Positions 16,122 to 23,883 of a stretch of 64,000 bases of DNA are shown piece after piece. The DNA lies in contig JAGUZU010000106.1 in NCBI GenBank assembly GCA_020060625.1, positions 34,326 through 98,325 of the forward strand, written 5' to 3'. How positions within the stretch are numbered: the stretch's first letter is position 1; the number at the start of each line of letters is the position of its first letter. Under the pieces are notes generated by a model, which had not been told where the DNA came from, searched no databases, and was given only the letters and a program-made list of their open reading frames with translations. A program made the translations under genes and the position numbers. This stretch comes from Anaerolineales bacterium (GTDB lineage Bacteria; Chloroflexota; Anaerolineae; Anaerolineales; Villigracilaceae).

Positions 16122-16844
16122 ATGGCTAACTTTCCGTTCCAACGATTGCAGGCTGATCTGGCGACATTGATATCCAATACGCCGGCAGGTCAGCGGCTGC
16201 CTTCGGAACCGGAGCTTGCGAAGCAGCTTGGCGTTTCGCGCGCCACCCTGCGCGAGGCGATGCGTTCCTTTGAAACGCAGGGCATGATCCGCCGCAGGCA
16301 GGGGTCGGGGACGTTTGTGGTCGGCAAGATGCAGGTCTTGGACAGCGGGTTGGAAGTGCTGGAAAGCCTGGATACGATTGCCAGGCGGTTGGGTCTTGAA
16401 ATCTCGGTTAGCGACCTTGCGATTGAAAGCGAATCCGCTTCTCCCGAACTTGCGGAGGCGTTGAATGTATCTGCCGGCACGGGCTTGACCCGCGTGCGCC
16501 GCGTCATCCGCGCAGATCGCCGCCCGGTGGCATATCTGGTGGATGTCCTGCCGGAGTCCACGCTTCATGCCAGGGATATGCCTTCGGATTTCAACGGCTC
16601 GGTTCTGGACTTTTTGCTGAATCGCGGCATCCCGTTGACCACCTCCCGCGCGAACGTCAGCGCGATTGGCGCGACAGCGGAGGTCGCCAAGGCGCTGGAG
16701 ATACAACGCGGCGACGTCCTTCTGCATTTCAATTCCCTTTTGTTCGATGCAAACGGCGGAATTGTGGATTACTCGTTGAGTTATTTCATTCCCGGATATT
16801 TTCACTTTCACGTCGTCCGCCGGGTGGGAGGAATGCAACAGTAG
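16122..16844 (+). CDS. GntR-family regulator with UTRA domain (HutC type)
   Basis: The first 75 residues are a GntR winged helix with RLPSEPELAKQLGVSRATLREA and a wing RRRQGSGTFVV. The remainder is a UTRA ligand-binding domain with the typical 'GTGLTRVRRVIRADRRPVAY' opening and a C-terminal HFNSLLFDANGGIVDYSLSYF. HutC-type members sense small metabolites and release DNA on binding. I use the ATG at 16122; a GTG 27 bases earlier is open. It lies between ade and ygeY, so it probably controls the purine/carbamoyl genes. Palindromes TTGTCAGACAA and TTGTTTAGACAA at two promoters of the cluster are candidate binding sites. Confidence 0.88.
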   Translation: MANFPFQRLQADLATLISNTPAGQRLPSEPELAKQLGVSRATLREAMRSFETQGMIRRRQGSGTFVVGKMQVLDSGLEVLESLDTIARRLGLEISVSDLAIESESASPELAEALNVSAGTGLTRVRRVIRADRRPVAYLVDVLPESTLHARDMPSDFNGSVLDFLLNRGIPLTTSRANVSAIGATAEVAKALEIQRGDVLLHFNSLLFDANGGIVDYSLSYFIPGYFHFHVVRRVGGMQQ

Positions 16845-16924
16845 ATTTTATTGGATTTATTGCTTCGGTATAAAAATAAAAAATTCGAGTCCCCGTGACT
16901 CTGTGATAATTACAAGGAGAACGA

Positions 16925-18136
16925 ATGTCAGACAAGGTAACAGAAATACAAAAACGCGTTCAGGCGGCGCGAAACGATATTATTCAGTTCATGTTGGATA
17001 TTGTGGCAATTCCCTCGATGGAATCCCAGCTTAAGGACGTTGGCGAGCGCATTGCACAAGAGATGAACAAGCTCGGCTTCGATGAAGTCCGCTTCGACAA
17101 AATGGGCAATATCATGGGGCGGATTGGGAACGGGAAGCGCGTGGTCGTGTACGACTCCCACATTGACACGGTCGGCATCGGCGACCCAGCCAGTTGGGAA
17201 TGGGATCCATTCAAGGGCAAAGTCGAGAATGATATTTTATATGCGCGCGGCGCGTGTGACGAGAAAGGCTCGACGCCGGGCATGGTCTATGGGCTGGCGA
17301 TGGCTCGCGACCTGGGTTTGCTCGATGGTTGGACGGCATATTACTTCGGCAACATGGAGGAGTGGTGCGACGGCATCGCGCCCAACACCTTCGTGGAAGT
17401 GGACCCGAAGGTCAAGCCTGATTTTGTCGTCATCGGCGAGCCGACAAAGATGCAGGTCTATCGCGGACATAAAGGGCGCGTCGAACTCAAGGTCACGTCG
17501 ACGGGCAGGTCGGCGCACGCGGCATCGCATCAACTGGGCGACAGCGCCTTGTACAAAATGCTCAGCGTAATTTCGGGCATCCGCGACCTCGACGCGCATT
17601 TGAAGACGCATGAATTTCTTGGCAAGGGAACCATCATGGTGACGGACACCCGCATCAGCACCGCCTCCATCAACGCCGTGCCGGACGGCTTCACCATCTT
17701 CATTGACCGCCGCCTGACGTTCGGCGAAACCAAGGAGGAGGCGATCCAACAAGTGAGAGACCTCGTCCCCGGCTATCTGCGGGATCAGATCAAGGTCGAG
17801 GAACTGTTTTATGACGAGCCGTCATATACCGGCTTCGTCTTCCCTGTGGATAAGTATTACCCAGCCTGGGCGTTGGAAGAGGCGCATCCAATCGTCCGGG
17901 CGGGGCAGGAAACCATTCGACAATTATGGAAGGAAACGCGTCCCAGTGGGAAGTGGAGTTTCTCCACAAATGGGACATATTGGGCTGGCAAGGCTGGGAT
18001 TCCCTCCATTGGGTTTGGTCCTGGAGATGAGATCTACGCTCACACCACCATGGACCAGGTCCCGTTGAATGAAGTTGTCGCGGCAACCGAGTTCTACGCC
18101 CTGTTCCCGCTAATGCTGAGCGAGAAACTTCAATAG
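16925..18136 (+). CDS. ygeY: M20-family amidohydrolase, YgeY type
   Basis: The 403-residue protein is a zinc-dependent M20/ArgE/DapE-type hydrolase. Metal and catalytic motifs are DSHIDTVGIGD, GRGACDEKGS-like RGACDEKGST, YFGNMEEWCDG with the catalytic Glu pair, VVIGEPT, and YAHTTMDQV at the end. Its best match in layout is YgeY, the enzyme found beside ygeW, a diaminopropionate lyase and carbamate kinase in the purine/selenium gene group of enterobacteria. Here too it is close to ygeW and carbamate kinase. The natural substrate of YgeY is not settled. The AAGGAG ribosome site is clear, and the start codon region contains TGTCAGACA. Confidence 0.87.
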   Translation: MSDKVTEIQKRVQAARNDIIQFMLDIVAIPSMESQLKDVGERIAQEMNKLGFDEVRFDKMGNIMGRIGNGKRVVVYDSHIDTVGIGDPASWEWDPFKGKVENDILYARGACDEKGSTPGMVYGLAMARDLGLLDGWTAYYFGNMEEWCDGIAPNTFVEVDPKVKPDFVVIGEPTKMQVYRGHKGRVELKVTSTGRSAHAASHQLGDSALYKMLSVISGIRDLDAHLKTHEFLGKGTIMVTDTRISTASINAVPDGFTIFIDRRLTFGETKEEAIQQVRDLVPGYLRDQIKVEELFYDEPSYTGFVFPVDKYYPAWALEEAHPIVRAGQETIRQLWKETRPSGKWSFSTNGTYWAGKAGIPSIGFGPGDEIYAHTTMDQVPLNEVVAATEFYALFPLMLSEKLQ

Positions 18137-18222
18137 AAGAAACGCCAAAGAAGGACACATCGAAGCAAAGGAGACTTGGAGCCGTCGAAAAAATCGTTTT
18201 CACAATTGAATAGGAGGTTCGT

Positions 18223-19176
18223 ATGCGCAGCTTTGCTGGTCGTGATATTCTTTCGCTCAAGGAATTCGAGCGGAATGAGTTCTTCCACGTGTTCGATGTG
18301 GCTCAGAAAATGGAGCCAATCGCCCGCGCCAGAAAAAACGTGGACTTGCTCAAGGAAAAGACGCTGGTGACAGCCTTTTACCAGCCATCCACCCGCACGC
18401 GCCTGGCGCATGAAGCCGCCATGCACCGCCTCGGCGGTCACGTGACGGGTTTTTCCGACGCCAAGATGACCCGCGCCGGGGACTTCTACCAGGAGTCCAT
18501 CAAGGATACGGTCAAGATGCTGGAGTTCTATGGCGATGTGATCGTGATGCGCCACTTCCAACAGGGCGCGCCGCATGAAGCCGCAAAATGGGCGAGCATC
18601 CCCATCATCAACGGCGGCGACGGCTGGGGCGAGCATCCCACCCAAATTCTCACCGACCTGTACACCGTCCTGCGTGAGAAGGGTCGCATTGACGGGTTGA
18701 AGTGGCTGGCGGTTGGCGATATGCGTATGCGGACGATGCACTCCCTCGGCTACGCGTTGAGCCAGTTCGATTGCCCGATCACGTTCGTCGCGCCGCCGGA
18801 GATGAATCTCACCGACGAGTTCAAAAAGGAACTCAAACAATACAGCGTGAACTTCAAGGAAGCCGACCACGTGGAGAAGGCAATCGCCGATGCCGATGTA
18901 ATCCTGGTCGAGCCGGTGGTACAGCCTGATTACACCAAGTCCCGCGACGAGCGCACCGGCGAGCTCGACCTTACGCCTGCAAATTACAAGATCACGCGCG
19001 AACTGCTGGAGAAGAAAGCCAAGCCGGATGCCATCCTGTTGCACTCCCTGCCGCGCATGGATGAAATCCCCACCGATGTGGACATCACGCGCTGGTCGCG
19101 TTATTGGCAGGAAGCCTTCAACGGAGTCGTCATGCGCATGACGCTTTTGGCGCTTGTGCTTGGCGCAATGGAATAG
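18223..19176 (+). CDS. Aspartate-carbamoyltransferase-like enzyme
   Basis: This 317-residue protein has the ATCase/OTCase fold. The carbamoyl-phosphate site is kept: YQPSTRTR near residue 54, GEHPTQILTDL near 144, and LLHSLPRMDEI near 270. DMRMRTMHSL matches the ATCase hinge with its Arg. The '80s loop', where ATCase has Lys-Gly-Glu, reads TRAGDFYQES here, and the strand that holds the second-substrate Arg/Gln pair is also changed. So it uses carbamoyl phosphate but perhaps not aspartate. The place between ygeY and ygeW, not beside pyr genes, fits a catabolic role. A strong TAGGAGG site lies before the ATG. Confidence 0.8.
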   Translation: MRSFAGRDILSLKEFERNEFFHVFDVAQKMEPIARARKNVDLLKEKTLVTAFYQPSTRTRLAHEAAMHRLGGHVTGFSDAKMTRAGDFYQESIKDTVKMLEFYGDVIVMRHFQQGAPHEAAKWASIPIINGGDGWGEHPTQILTDLYTVLREKGRIDGLKWLAVGDMRMRTMHSLGYALSQFDCPITFVAPPEMNLTDEFKKELKQYSVNFKEADHVEKAIADADVILVEPVVQPDYTKSRDERTGELDLTPANYKITRELLEKKAKPDAILLHSLPRMDEIPTDVDITRWSRYWQEAFNGVVMRMTLLALVLGAME

Positions 19177-19185
19177 GAGACGCAC

Positions 19186-19479
19186 ATGACAACGATTTTC
19201 GATGAACTGCGCAGGAATTACGGCACAGCAAGCGCGGAACAAAAACTGCTGGTTCTGCGGCGCGAATTGCTCCGTCCCATTGTTACCGTCGAATCGTCCG
19301 CGCACCTGCTTCAAACAGCGAGCGACCGCATCTGCGAATGCCTACCCGAAGAAATCAGCGTGGATGAATTCAAGAATACAGTCACTTGGTTGAATGAAGC
19401 GGCGCGCGACCTCCATCAAATTTTGGACGCGCTGACCGAGGACACGTCACAGGTACAGGAACAGCATGGGAAGGAATAA
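19186..19479 (+). CDS. Small helical protein of unknown function
   Basis: The 97-residue protein lies nine bases after the carbamoyltransferase with a TAGGAGA ribosome site, so it is likely part of the same transcript. It looks all-helical: AEQKLLVLRRELLRPIVTVE, then ISVDEFKNTVTWLNEAARDL. It has no membrane segment, and the tail is charged. The first helix pair resembles the dimer helices of sensor proteins, but no catalytic motif is seen. I do not recognise the family. It might be an accessory subunit of one of the two carbamoyltransferases that flank it. Confidence 0.6.
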   Translation: MTTIFDELRRNYGTASAEQKLLVLRRELLRPIVTVESSAHLLQTASDRICECLPEEISVDEFKNTVTWLNEAARDLHQILDALTEDTSQVQEQHGKE

Positions 19480-19530
19480 CCCGCCTCCGGCTTGACTGGA
19501 AGCGGATTCAGACCAAAGAGCAAATCCTCG

Positions 19531-19562
19531 CCGGGAGCGTTTTCCGTCTCCCACGCTCCCGG
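19531..19562. repeat. Perfect intergenic hairpin before ygeW
   Basis: CCGGGAGCGT and ACGCTCCCGG pair over 10 bp with a 12-base loop. It lies in the 127-base gap before ygeW. No T-run follows, so it looks like an mRNA processing or stabilising hairpin or a repeat, not a terminator. Confidence 0.6.
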
Positions 19563-19606
19563 CTTCACAGGAACAAAATCCTAATCAAAAATCAAGGAGT
19601 GAATAT

Positions 19607-20596
19607 ATGCAAACCAATTTTCGCGGTCGAGATTTTATCGGCGACCTGGACTTTACAAAGGAGGAAGTTGAAACCGTTTTGGATGTTGCCTGGGACCTCA
19701 AGCGCAAACGCGCGCTCGGCGAACCGCACGCCTACCTGCGCGACAAAGTGCTGGCGATGTTGTTCTTCTTCTCGTCCACGCGCACGCGCGGATCGTTCGA
19801 GGCGGGCATCGCCCAGCTTGGCGGTCACGGCGCATTCATTGACTCGAACACCACCCAGATTTCTCACGGCGACACGCCCGTCGAGATCGGCGAGATCTTC
19901 GGACGCTATTTCGACGGTATCGCCATCCGTCACTGCGATTTCGGCGACGGCAACAAATATTTGAACGATGTCGCCAAATCCAGCCGCGCGCCTGTTCTCA
20001 ACATGCAGTGCGATATTTACCATCCCTTCCAGTGCCTTGCCGACTTGATGACCATCATGGAAAAGAAGGGGCGCGACCTCCGCAAAAAGAAGATTGTTGT
20101 CTCGTGGGCGTACGCCGCCTCGTACCTCAAGCCGATCTCGGTTCCCCAATCCCTGATCCTGCAAATGCCCCGCTTCGGCATGGATGTGACTCTTGCCTAT
20201 CCGCCCGGCTTCCAGCTCATGCCCGATATTGTCGAGCAGGCGAAGGAACAGGCGAAGATCGCCGGAACCAATTTCGAGATCATCGACAGCAAGGACGGCA
20301 TGACCGAAGCCTGCAAGGATGCCGACGTCATCTATGCCAAATCATGGGGTCCGTTGTTGACCACGAATGACAAGGTCGAAGGCAAAAAACTCCAGGATTC
20401 ATTCAAGGATTGGATCATGGACGACGCCAAGCTCAAGGTCGCCAAAAAGGACGCGATCTACATGCACCCGCTTCCCGCCGACCGCGATATCGAAGTGACC
20501 AGCAAGGTTTTGGATGGTCCCAATTCGGTTGTCTTCGATGAAGCCGAGAATCGCCTCCACGCCCAGAAGGCGGTCATGGCGTTGACGATGGCGTAA
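19607..20596 (+). CDS. ygeW: Knotted carbamoyltransferase YgeW
   Basis: The 329-residue protein has FFSSTRTRGSFEAG for carbamoyl phosphate, and HPFQCLADLMTI where OTCase has HPxQ. It also has VVSWAYAASYLKPISVPQS followed by RFGMDVTLAYPPGF. That proline-rich loop after the second-domain strand is the mark of the knotted group (YgeW and N-acetylornithine carbamoyltransferase). IYMHPLPADRDIEV closes the site. The order of motifs follows E. coli YgeW, whose substrate is unknown. An AAGGAG site precedes the ATG. With the carbamate kinase just downstream it can form a route from a carbamoylated amine through carbamoyl phosphate to ATP. Confidence 0.88.
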   Translation: MQTNFRGRDFIGDLDFTKEEVETVLDVAWDLKRKRALGEPHAYLRDKVLAMLFFFSSTRTRGSFEAGIAQLGGHGAFIDSNTTQISHGDTPVEIGEIFGRYFDGIAIRHCDFGDGNKYLNDVAKSSRAPVLNMQCDIYHPFQCLADLMTIMEKKGRDLRKKKIVVSWAYAASYLKPISVPQSLILQMPRFGMDVTLAYPPGFQLMPDIVEQAKEQAKIAGTNFEIIDSKDGMTEACKDADVIYAKSWGPLLTTNDKVEGKKLQDSFKDWIMDDAKLKVAKKDAIYMHPLPADRDIEVTSKVLDGPNSVVFDEAENRLHAQKAVMALTMA

Positions 20597-20598
20597 CA

Positions 20599-20671
20599 TG
20601 TCATTGCGAGGAGCGAAGTGACGAAGCAATCCCTCCCCTCAAATTTGAAGATTGCTTCGCTCGCAATGACA
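20599..20671. repeat. Dispersed palindromic repeat, copy 1
   Basis: Outer arms TGTCATTGCGA (20599-20609) and TCGCAATGACA (20661-20671) and inner arms CGAAGCAATC (20622-20631) and GATTGCTTCG (20650-20659) are all perfect inverted repeats. A second, more diverged copy lies at 53467-53555. Similar 'CATTGCGAG...CGAAGCAATC' elements are known between genes of many bacteria. Confidence 0.85.
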
Positions 20672-20685
20672 AATAAGGAGATTAT

Positions 20686-21639
20686 ATGGCTAACAAACTC
20701 GCAGTCGTTGCAATCGGCGGCAATTCCCTGATCAAGGACGAGAAACATAAGACTGTCGAAGATCAATATCAAGCCGCCAAAGAAACCACGTTTCACATCG
20801 CGGATATGATCGAAGCCGGTTGGACGGTTGCCATCGGTCACGGCAATGGTCCGCAGGTCGGGTTTATTTTAAGGCGTTCGGAGATCGCTGCAAAAGCCGA
20901 AGGCATGCACGAAGTCCCGCTGGATGTCTGCGGCGCGGATTCACAGGGCGCCATTGGGTACGCCCTTCAGCAGACTCTCCAAAACGAATTGAATCGCCGC
21001 GGCATCAAAAAACCTGTCGCGACGGTGGTTACGCAGGTGCTGGTGGATAAGGACGACCCCGCCTTCAAGAATCCATCCAAGCCCATTGGCTCTTTCATGG
21101 ATGAAACCGAAGCCAAACACCGCGAAAAGGACATGGGCTGGTCGGTTGTCGAGGATGCGGGACGCGGCTGGCGGCGCGTGGTCGCTTCACCGCTGCCAAA
21201 GGAAGTGGTCGAGCTCGAAGCGGTGAAAACGCTGATAGATGCGGGGATGATCGTCATCACGGTTGGCGGCGGCGGCATTCCCGTTATCCAAGCCGGAGAG
21301 GAAGGTTATCAAGGCGTCGCCGCAGTCATTGACAAGGATTTCGCCTCCAGCCTGTTGGCGCGTCTTCTCAAAGCCGACCTGTTCCTGATCTCCACCGCCG
21401 TTGAAAAGGTTGCCGTCAACTTTGGCAAGCCCGACCAGAAATGGCTCGATAAAATGACGCTTGCCGAAGCCAAAGCCTATCTCGCCGAAGGGACGCATTT
21501 TGCAAAAGGCTCGATGGCGCCGAAGATTGAAGCGATCATCTGGTTCCTGGAGAACGGCGGCAAGCAGGCGTTGATTACGAACCCCGAAAGCATCGGGCGT
21601 GCCTTGAAAGGCGAAACCGGAACCTGGATCGTCCCTTAA
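20686..21639 (+). CDS. arcC: Carbamate kinase
   Basis: The 317-residue protein is a full-length carbamate kinase. It begins VVAIGGNSLIKDE, has GHGNGPQVGFIL, DVCGADSQGAIGYALQQ, VITVGGGGIPVI and AAVIDKDFASSLLA, and ends with the ATP-binding LISTAVEKVAVNFG and FAKGSMAPKIEA. It transfers phosphate from carbamoyl phosphate to ADP, giving ATP, ammonia and CO2. It is the last gene of the ygeY-carbamoyltransferase-ygeW run, and has an AAGGAG ribosome site after the repeat element. In this setting it is the energy-yielding step. Confidence 0.96.
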   Translation: MANKLAVVAIGGNSLIKDEKHKTVEDQYQAAKETTFHIADMIEAGWTVAIGHGNGPQVGFILRRSEIAAKAEGMHEVPLDVCGADSQGAIGYALQQTLQNELNRRGIKKPVATVVTQVLVDKDDPAFKNPSKPIGSFMDETEAKHREKDMGWSVVEDAGRGWRRVVASPLPKEVVELEAVKTLIDAGMIVITVGGGGIPVIQAGEEGYQGVAAVIDKDFASSLLARLLKADLFLISTAVEKVAVNFGKPDQKWLDKMTLAEAKAYLAEGTHFAKGSMAPKIEAIIWFLENGGKQALITNPESIGRALKGETGTWIVP

Positions 21640-21687
21640 TGAATTGAGCAGGGGCATTGCCTCCGCCTTGTCCCTGCCGCGTCGAAG

Positions 21688-23640
21688 ATGAAAAGAATAC
21701 ACCCGTCCCTGTCACTGCTCGTTACAGCCATCCTCGCCTATGGGATTCTCATCCCTCAGTTGGGCTTCTATTGGGATGACCTGCCCATGTCCTGGATCCG
21801 ATATCACTTGGGTGTGGAGGGAATGACAAGATATTTTTCCACCAGCAGACCGATCTGGGCATACCTGTATCAGGTCACAACCGCCGTTCTCCCACAGAAT
21901 CCAATCGTCTGGCAGGTATTCGCGCTGTTCTGGCGCTGGCTCGATGCCGTCGTTTTGTGGGCGATCTTTATCCGGCTGTTCCCCAATCGCCGCAGTTTTG
22001 CCTTTGCGGCAAGCCTGTTCTTTTTGCTTTACCCCGGTTTCAATCAACAGTGGGTGAGTTATCTTTACGCCCATTTCTTTATCGTTTTGTTCTTTCTGCT
22101 TTTCTCCTGGTACGCGATGCTTCGCCGCTGGACGATGCCCGCGCTGATCCTTTCGGCGTTGAATCTCCTCATGCTCGAGTATTTCTTTTTGCTCGAACTG
22201 GCGCGCCCAATCATCATTTGGATTTCATTGCGAGACGACCCAGCCGAAACGCGCGAAAAGATAAAACGTGTTTTGAAGGTTTGGACGCCATATCTGGTGG
22301 TTTTCCTTCTTGCAATTGGATACAGGGCGTTCGTCTTTAGTCATCCCGGATTTGGGTACAGCCTCGCGGATGAATTGAGAAAGGCGCCTCTCGAAACAAC
22401 GGGACAGTTGATCCAAACCATCGTGTCGAGTCTGTGGCAGACGGCGTTTGCCGCCTGGGCGTTGATGTTCAAGTTCCCAAGCCTCGGCGCGGATGGTCCG
22501 CGTACAACAATGCTGTACGGATTCGTCGCCGCCGCCGCCGGGGCGTTGACTATGTTTGGGTTGTGGAAGCAGGCTCAGGGTCAGGAAAGAGGCGGGCGCG
22601 AAATTTCGTGGGCGCTTTTGTTGGGAGTCGTCCTGATGCTTCTCGGCGGTCCGCCCTTCTGGTTGACAAATGTCCCGATCTCGCTTGGTTTTCCCGCAAA
22701 CCGCGCTACGCTCTCGTTCATGTTGGGCGTGAGTCTGTTTTTTGCCGGAGCATTGGAATATCTGCCCGCGCGGATACGTTACGCTGTGCTTGTGATTGTG
22801 GCGGCGCTGGCATCTGGCAGGCAGTTTTTGTGGGCGAACGAATTTCGGCGCGATTGGGCTTCTCAAAAGAATATGTTCTGGCAGATGACGTGGCGCGCGC
22901 CCGGCTTGGAAAAGAAGACCATCGTGCTGGTGAATGAACATCTTTTGTATTACGCGGATAATTCGCTTGGCGCAGCGTTGAATTGGATCTATGCGCCGGA
23001 GAATCACACGGACGACATTGATTACGTCCTGTTCTATCCGACCAACCGCAGAAACCTTTCGCTGGAACCGAATGTTCCGTTTGAATATGATTTCATTGCC
23101 GGTAGTTTCAAGGGCAATACATCGCAGGTGCTAGTCTTCCATTATTCGCCGCCGAAATGCCTGCGCCTGCTCGACCCCGAAATCGATTCGATCAACCGCC
23201 TCATTCCAGATGAGACACTGCTGCGTGATGCCGCAAGTTTATCTTCCACCGCGCCCATCCTTTCCGAACAGACTTCGCGTATGCCGGATGTGTACGGTCC
23301 CGAACCCTCGCACGGATGGTGTTATTATTTCGAAAAGGCAGACCTTGCGCGTCAAAATGGAAATTGGGATGAAGTTGTGCGGTTGGGCGAGACCGCTTTC
23401 GCGCTCGACGATCATCCCAATGACCCGGTGGAGCGTTTTGTTTTCATCGAAGGATATGCCCATGTTGGCGGTTGGAAAAAAGCGGTAGAATTGTCGGTAG
23501 AATCATATAAGGTTTCGAAGAATTACGTCGGTCCGCTTTTGTGCAAACTGTGGGACCGCATCGAACGTGAAACAAAAAATACTTCAGAGCGCGAATCTGC
23601 TTTACTGCAAGAGGCTGAAAACTTTGAGTGCAAGCCTTAG
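21688..23640 (+). CDS. Large polytopic membrane protein with soluble C-terminus
   Basis: The 650-residue protein has ten or more membrane segments in its first 380 residues, starting with SLLVTAILAYGILI and a first outer loop GFYWDDLPMSW. An Asp-Asp pair in the first loop is common in GT-C membrane glycosyltransferases. The last 250 residues are soluble and end in helices like those of TPR repeats (ENGNWDEV-like RQNGNWDEVVRLGETAFAL). I do not recognise a named family. It has no clear link with the purine genes on both sides and may interrupt them. A surface glycosylation role is a guess. Confidence 0.6.
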   Translation: MKRIHPSLSLLVTAILAYGILIPQLGFYWDDLPMSWIRYHLGVEGMTRYFSTSRPIWAYLYQVTTAVLPQNPIVWQVFALFWRWLDAVVLWAIFIRLFPNRRSFAFAASLFFLLYPGFNQQWVSYLYAHFFIVLFFLLFSWYAMLRRWTMPALILSALNLLMLEYFFLLELARPIIIWISLRDDPAETREKIKRVLKVWTPYLVVFLLAIGYRAFVFSHPGFGYSLADELRKAPLETTGQLIQTIVSSLWQTAFAAWALMFKFPSLGADGPRTTMLYGFVAAAAGALTMFGLWKQAQGQERGGREISWALLLGVVLMLLGGPPFWLTNVPISLGFPANRATLSFMLGVSLFFAGALEYLPARIRYAVLVIVAALASGRQFLWANEFRRDWASQKNMFWQMTWRAPGLEKKTIVLVNEHLLYYADNSLGAALNWIYAPENHTDDIDYVLFYPTNRRNLSLEPNVPFEYDFIAGSFKGNTSQVLVFHYSPPKCLRLLDPEIDSINRLIPDETLLRDAASLSSTAPILSEQTSRMPDVYGPEPSHGWCYYFEKADLARQNGNWDEVVRLGETAFALDDHPNDPVERFVFIEGYAHVGGWKKAVELSVESYKVSKNYVGPLLCKLWDRIERETKNTSERESALLQEAENFECKP

Positions 23641-23660
23641 AAAGTATGTTTTTCGGGCGA

Positions 23661-23718
23661 GGAATCCGAAAGTTCTACTTTCGGAAACTCGCACTCCGAA
23701 GTAGAACTTCGGGATTCC
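23661..23718. repeat. Palindromic repeat before the transporter operon
   Basis: The arm at 23661-23685 (GGAATCCGAAAGTTCTAC...) is inverted at 23695-23718 with one or two changes. It lies just after the stop of the membrane protein. The rest of the 243-base gap is AT-rich and holds the promoter for the transporter. Confidence 0.75.
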
Positions 23719-23771
23719 AAAAAACCAAGAAGTTTTCAGAAACTCTCTTAGAAAAATGCAATGTTCTTTTC

Positions 23772-23812
23772 TTCATAAAAACGGTATTTTTGGTAAAATT
23801 GTTTAGACAACT
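23772..23812 (+). promoter_or_regulatory. Promoter and candidate operator of the nucleoside transporter
   Basis: TTCATA (23772-23777) and TAAAAT (23794-23799) are spaced by 16 bases; the -35 box is weak. TTGTTTAGACAA (about 23799-23810) follows at once and resembles the palindrome after the deaminase promoter. Shared control by the GntR regulator is inferred. Confidence 0.4.
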
Positions 23813-23883
23813 GAAAGGAGGCACGAATTCAACATTTCCACTCAGTTCGTCGGAAAATCCAAATTTCATAAAGGAGAAGAAGT

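Noticed and set aside
18223-19176. Gene for pyrimidine synthesis (pyrB)
   Set aside because: The fold fits, but the 80s loop and second-substrate residues differ and no pyr genes are near, so I did not use that name.
18130-19314. 394-codon frame on the minus strand over the ATCase-like gene
   Set aside because: Antisense shadow; the plus-strand gene has all the carbamoyltransferase motifs and a good ribosome site.
23800-23883. Purine riboswitch upstream of the nucleoside-binding lipoprotein
   Set aside because: The leader after the -10 box is too short and lacks the conserved core of purine or guanidine/PRPP riboswitches.
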